Below, one piece after another: positions 61,701 through 64,000 of a stretch of 64,000 nt of DNA. Under the pieces are notes generated by a model. It saw only the letters and a list, made by a program, of their open reading frames with translations, was not told the DNA's origin and searched no databases. Source of the stretch: Eubacterium sp. AF16-48 (GTDB lineage: Bacteria > Bacillota > Clostridia > Lachnospirales > Lachnospiraceae); contig NZ_QUHB01000001.1 in assembly GCF_003479405.1 (NCBI RefSeq), forward strand, positions 412,025-476,024, read 5' to 3'. Position numbers and translations under genes: made by a program. Position 1 is the stretch's first letter, and the number at the start of each line of letters is the position of its first letter.

Positions 61701-64000
61701 ATTCTCCCTATCATTCTCGTACCTATACCTTGTTATATTTCCTTCACCATCCGTCTGCATTGTGACATTTCCATTATCATCATACTCTGTAACATCTGAC
61801 GTTATCACTGACACTGGCGTTACAATTCCATCAATTATTTTATAATAAGAGATCACATTTTTCGTAGTTTTCAACAATTCTCCCCTGTAATCATATTTGC
61901 TCTCATTTCCTATAGCATCAACATATTTAATCTTCTTTCCATGGACATCAAATGCATAACTTTCATCATACAGTTTATTGCCATCTGCGGTATATTTGCT
62001 TACAGTCGTGTTATCATCTGTGATATGTAATGAAATATATTCATTATCTGGATAAGTTACTTTTACAGCCTTGCTTTCGCTGTAATCCATATGATACTCA
62101 TTTCTCATAGCATCAGTTATGGTATTAAGCCTTCCATTGCCGTCATATCCGTATTTATACTCTATCTTGCCTCCTTTGTTTCCTACATGAATAGCTTTTG
62201 TCATAATACCATTTTCATAAATATATTCATAATAACTTCCGTCACTGATGGAAATTCTATTAATATATCTCTTTCCATCTGAATCCTTTTCCCCATAAGA
62301 AAATTCTGCCCTACTGTTACTGCTTGTAACCACTGCCTGAATCTGTCCGTCGTTGCCTGCACGTTCCATATATAAAAATGTTCCGTTTTCTTCCTCAATT
62401 AAAACCAAAGAACCGTATTCGTCAAAATAATACTTATCATTTTCCTTATTTGTCAGTACATAGCTACTATCAAAAACCAATGTTTCTTCCTTTTTGTTTT
62501 CTTCCGCTTCTCCCTTAATAATCCTTTCAGCTGTTTCTTTCTTTTTAATGATTTTCAACTCCGAATTATCTTCACACTCATATTCTCCGTCATTATTATC
62601 ATCTGTAAATTCGTATACTGCACCAGTACCACTTCTGTAATACATTTTATCTGACACCTCGCTAATGCATGCATCATAAATACAACTCCATCCCCTTCCA
62701 AAATCCGTCACTTCTAGTGAACCTGAATTGTACGTTCTGCTGATTTCTATCGGAAGCTGTGGTGCTGGAAGCATTATATCGCTCTGCTCATATACCAAAT
62801 TTCCTCTGGATAGTTCTATACTTCCATTTCCATTCGGTGTAGAGAATCCTTCATATTCATATATACCTTTGATACCGCATCTGTTGCTTATCTCATTATT
62901 TGTCAGTGTTGTTGATGATATCTCATCTGAGAAATCACTGTACTTCTTTTCACCATCCACGGTCACTGCCCTTACTTTATAATAATATGTAACCCCTTTT
63001 TCGCCGGATACTACGGTTCCCTTATGGGATACCCCTGATTTCACCAATGCGGTACTATCCGGTACGAACAATGGTGTTGTTCCCCTATATATTTCAAATG
63101 CAATGTCCTCAGGATATTCTCCTGACTCATTGTCAAATCTGATTATCGTATTACCACCGATTTTTTCTTTTGCTGATACATTAATCGGCTTATATTTATC
63201 TACCTCTGACACAGTATCTTTATAATAATACGTCTTTGAAATCTCCTCTGATACATGCCCCGCCCTATCAATTGCTCTTACCTGTAACTCATAAGTACCT
63301 TTTTCTGTGAAATCAGATGCTTCTAACTGTGCCTCTCCTTCACTCCAAATACCAAGCGTCCTATATTCTCCATCATTAATTCTTACCTGCACTTCTTTTA
63401 AGCAGTCATCTTCAAACCTTTCCCAATGTATAACAGGAAGCACATTTCTATAACTAAACATGCTTGTTTTAGGTGTTACGGTAATTGTTCCTGTTTTAGG
63501 AATATCCGTATCCAAATAGTAATATATTGCATTTATTGTTGCATAATTTTCTGCCTTATCCGTGGCTGACAAAAATATTGCATTTAATCCACTATTTAAT
63601 ACACCTTTATTAACAGTTACAGTCCCCTTTGCACTACTTCCGTCGTATACTGTCTTCTGCTCTCCTTCATCATTTTTTATTGTAATTTTCACATTTTTAA
63701 GAGTGTTTTCGCTGACATCAAATGTGATTTTCGGTTCCTCATTGTCACTGTGGATTTCTTCGGATGTATCAGGTGAAATTTTGAAATTATTTATTACAGG
63801 TTTTGTTCTGTCATAATAATATGTAAACTTCTTTTCTGCACTTATATTGCCTGCTCTGTCTATCGCTCTTACAGATATTGTATTAATCTTTTCTGATTCT
63901 AAATCACTAATTGTGGCATTGCCAGTATTTGTACCTGCTAATGCCGTATAGTTTCCATTATTAACCTTTACCTGAATTGACAAAAGATTCTTTTCAGTAA
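58074..64000 (-). CDS. RHS/YD-repeat polymorphic toxin, 5' end beyond the window
   Basis: At least 1975 residues; the frame is open to the window edge, so the N-terminus is missing. Visible order from the edge: several Ig-like beta domains with YYYDRTKP and YYYLDTDIP joints, a fibronectin type III-like domain (VTYYYKVRAVTVDGEKKYSDFS), and an RHS N-terminal module (SRGNLVYEQSD, RTYNSGS, FGRGWSCIYD). Then come roughly 1100 residues of YD repeats (YEYDxxGR/N units) and the RHS core (DIQGSTSVITD, GLYYLNARYYNPDDG, NLYGYCAENPIKYADPSGH). The P-x4-DPSG motif matches the self-cleavage site before toxin tips. The last about 224 residues are the variable tip, described separately. Delivery is probably by Sec export as for WapA, by inference. 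Confidence 0.92.
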   Translation of the reverse strand, partial: TEKNLLSIQVKVNNGNYTALAGTNTGNATISDLESEKINTISVRAIDRAGNISAEKKFTYYYDRTKPVINNFKISPDTSEEIHSDNEEPKITFDVSENTLKNVKITIKNDEGEQKTVYDGSSAKGTVTVNKGVLNSGLNAIFLSATDKAENYATINAIYYYLDTDIPKTGTITVTPKTSMFSYRNVLPVIHWERFEDDCLKEVQVRINDGEYRTLGIWSEGEAQLEASDFTEKGTYELQVRAIDRAGHVSEEISKTYYYKDTVSEVDKYKPINVSAKEKIGGNTIIRFDNESGEYPEDIAFEIYRGTTPLFVPDSTALVKSGVSHKGTVVSGEKGVTYYYKVRAVTVDGEKKYSDFSDEISSTTLTNNEISNRCGIKGIYEYEGFSTPNGNGSIELSRGNLVYEQSDIMLPAPQLPIEISRTYNSGSLEVTDFGRGWSCIYDACISEVSDKMYYRSGTGAVYEFTDDNNDGEYECEDNSELKIIKKKETAERIIKGEAEENKKEETLVFDSSYVLTNKENDKYYFDEYGSLVLIEEENGTFLYMERAGNDGQIQAVVTSSNSRAEFSYGEKDSDGKRYINRISISDGSYYEYIYENGIMTKAIHVGNKGGKIEYKYGYDGNGRLNTITDAMRNEYHMDYSESKAVKVTYPDNEYISLHITDDNTTVSKYTADGNKLYDESYAFDVHGKKIKYVDAIGNESKYDYRGELLKTTKNVISYYKIIDGIVTPVSVITSDVTEYDDNGNVTMQTDGEGNITRYRYENDRENLQKLPTEIKVESSDGKEISKKAYVYDVKGNIVKVVDYTTNTVCTYKYDEYGNITESQEVLVEKVNINGISLDVAQDSGELENSMLVASRTETYDEDGNELTEVSLTDTEYESIKTDYNDLGSEDGSIDEKEISLEYIHDEFGRTIKTIETSGNKRKTTESVFDKNGKIKSSKDEVGRVTTYEYDGMGRVVKTTLTVGEEFKTTKIEYSYEDVIIHSGGESQTVKNARVSTVRNTSGEVIGKTYTNNIGQTVRELSGGVYVDYTYDKQGQVFTTYTGGSSEDSIQNITECKLSVSVYDEKGNLTDTIINPEYVDGYYRVGEDSIVTSNVYNSMGMLVKAVNAKGYATTYDYDEQGRLIKVDLNNESFNVYEYDDENVNDDGELKSVSTITTDALGRKSRVETNGEGKTLSITDESNNGNMVTSYEYDTGGNISKVKYTDGGYKKYTYDEYDILQTSVSYNNKNQAVRSTLYMYDEEDRLICRKDSRIIESVETPYRYTCYTYDQFGRMAGISEINSKNEPSQEEKEKYMTKYTYNVDDYVTKIEYPDNSSDELKGITFKYNKDKWITEIDGILKDNTSVVIRAYEYYNDGKTKNIKDFYGFLEGRAGYIKRDYIYDAYDRVLSMKYYNSSNIDRILEQYEYTYDKNSNIISSHKKMMYDENKKDETKSYEYDSMDRLVKTKTKNNLTYEEKIFLYEYDSVGNRIKKTEKESNIVTVVADTSKNVSGTDIEQVATVQEKIISTVYIYNDLDQMIKSVETTDGKSYTTFYEYDQNGNRIKITDEINNTITENVYNVEGQLTAVAITKEEKTVTIQENEYNGDGQRISKNVNGIKTCYFYEGNVLLYTTDGEGNKTSQNIIGPEGNTIASVRYDDGQKVYFYSKDIQGSTSVITDDEGIYVTSYEYSDFGETEKQGNAYFYNEICYTGCVYDGETGLYYLNARYYNPDDGVFLSQDTYRGEDTESATWNLYGYCAENPIKYADPSGHGRVIVSGGVYSKKKKDDNKYYYEFIEPALKEIYEHQSQKINWYVADNGWTKGDKNEIRRVAKKSGNMVDLKVRFFKSKSELILRLNQKTYEKQKITNFTVYSHGFVGYLDFGYNGKNGNDVRFKLYRSDIGYIKKQSFSKPVSTFYSCQTAATDENGKSFAKQWQKRIGGITNAYACKTDYSNINHKYNLRITNFIYYAFGRHSKASITPSLNYPTGTLPVSYGK

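Noticed and set aside
1..64000. CRISPR arrays, tRNA/rRNA genes, insertion sequences
   Set aside because: No regularly spaced repeats, cloverleaf-like genes, rRNA sequence or transposase ORFs were seen in reading the window.

Overview
The window is a low-GC Gram-positive chromosome segment. It carries spoIIGA-sigE-sigG, RNase Y, AddAB, a LexA-type box at recA and strong AGGAGG ribosome binding sites. Family content and gene order suggest a Lachnospiraceae-type gut Clostridium; that placement is inference, since no rRNA gene is present. Nearly every gene lies on the minus strand. The exceptions are aroF, a small FMN-binding-like membrane protein and aroE.

Region by region: (1) 0-11 kb is housekeeping: an LTA-synthase-type phosphotransferase, uridine phosphorylase, DAHP synthase, a XerD-type recombinase, a small membrane protein, a Nudix ADP-ribose pyrophosphatase, proC, RNase Y and recA-recX behind an SOS box. 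(2) 11-20 kb holds lrgA-lrgB plus a cytidylate-kinase-like protein, a decayed leucine-rich-repeat surface protein, and a marR-ABC-ABC-subtilase operon with an operator straddling the marR promoter. (3) 20-33 kb is one tightly packed run, addB-addA-LD-carboxypeptidase-sufC-sufB-pfkA-MATE-GNAT, behind a leader full of hairpins. (4) 33-39 kb holds nadE, a SPOR-containing cell wall amidase, a lipoprotein, and dapA-dapB under a lysine riboswitch with a visible terminator/antiterminator switch. (5) 39-49 kb is a secreted glycan locus: three GH128-like glycosidases and three carbohydrate-binding-like proteins. Most share a lysine-rich fibronectin-like C-terminus. An SSB-like protein and a 2-hydroxyacid dehydrogenase are interspersed. 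(6) 49-52 kb holds efp, a fused aroD-aroK gene and a divergent aroE with back-to-back promoters. (7) 52-56 kb is the sporulation cluster spoIIGA-sigE-sigG-ymxH-like-nrdR-yqeG. (8) 56.2-56.9 kb has no protein gene but carries a compact set of nested helices with an upstream Spo0A-box palindrome and a strong terminator, which I read as a structured noncoding RNA. (9) 57-64 kb is the 3' part of a large RHS/YD-repeat protein. Its variable C-terminal tip has a His/Cys layout like caspase-like peptidases. Two small membrane proteins follow, as candidate immunity factors.

The two places most likely to hold something undescribed are the structured RNA upstream of spoIIGA and the RHS toxin tip with its membrane neighbours. 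All functional calls come from reading motifs and gene order; no database search was run.
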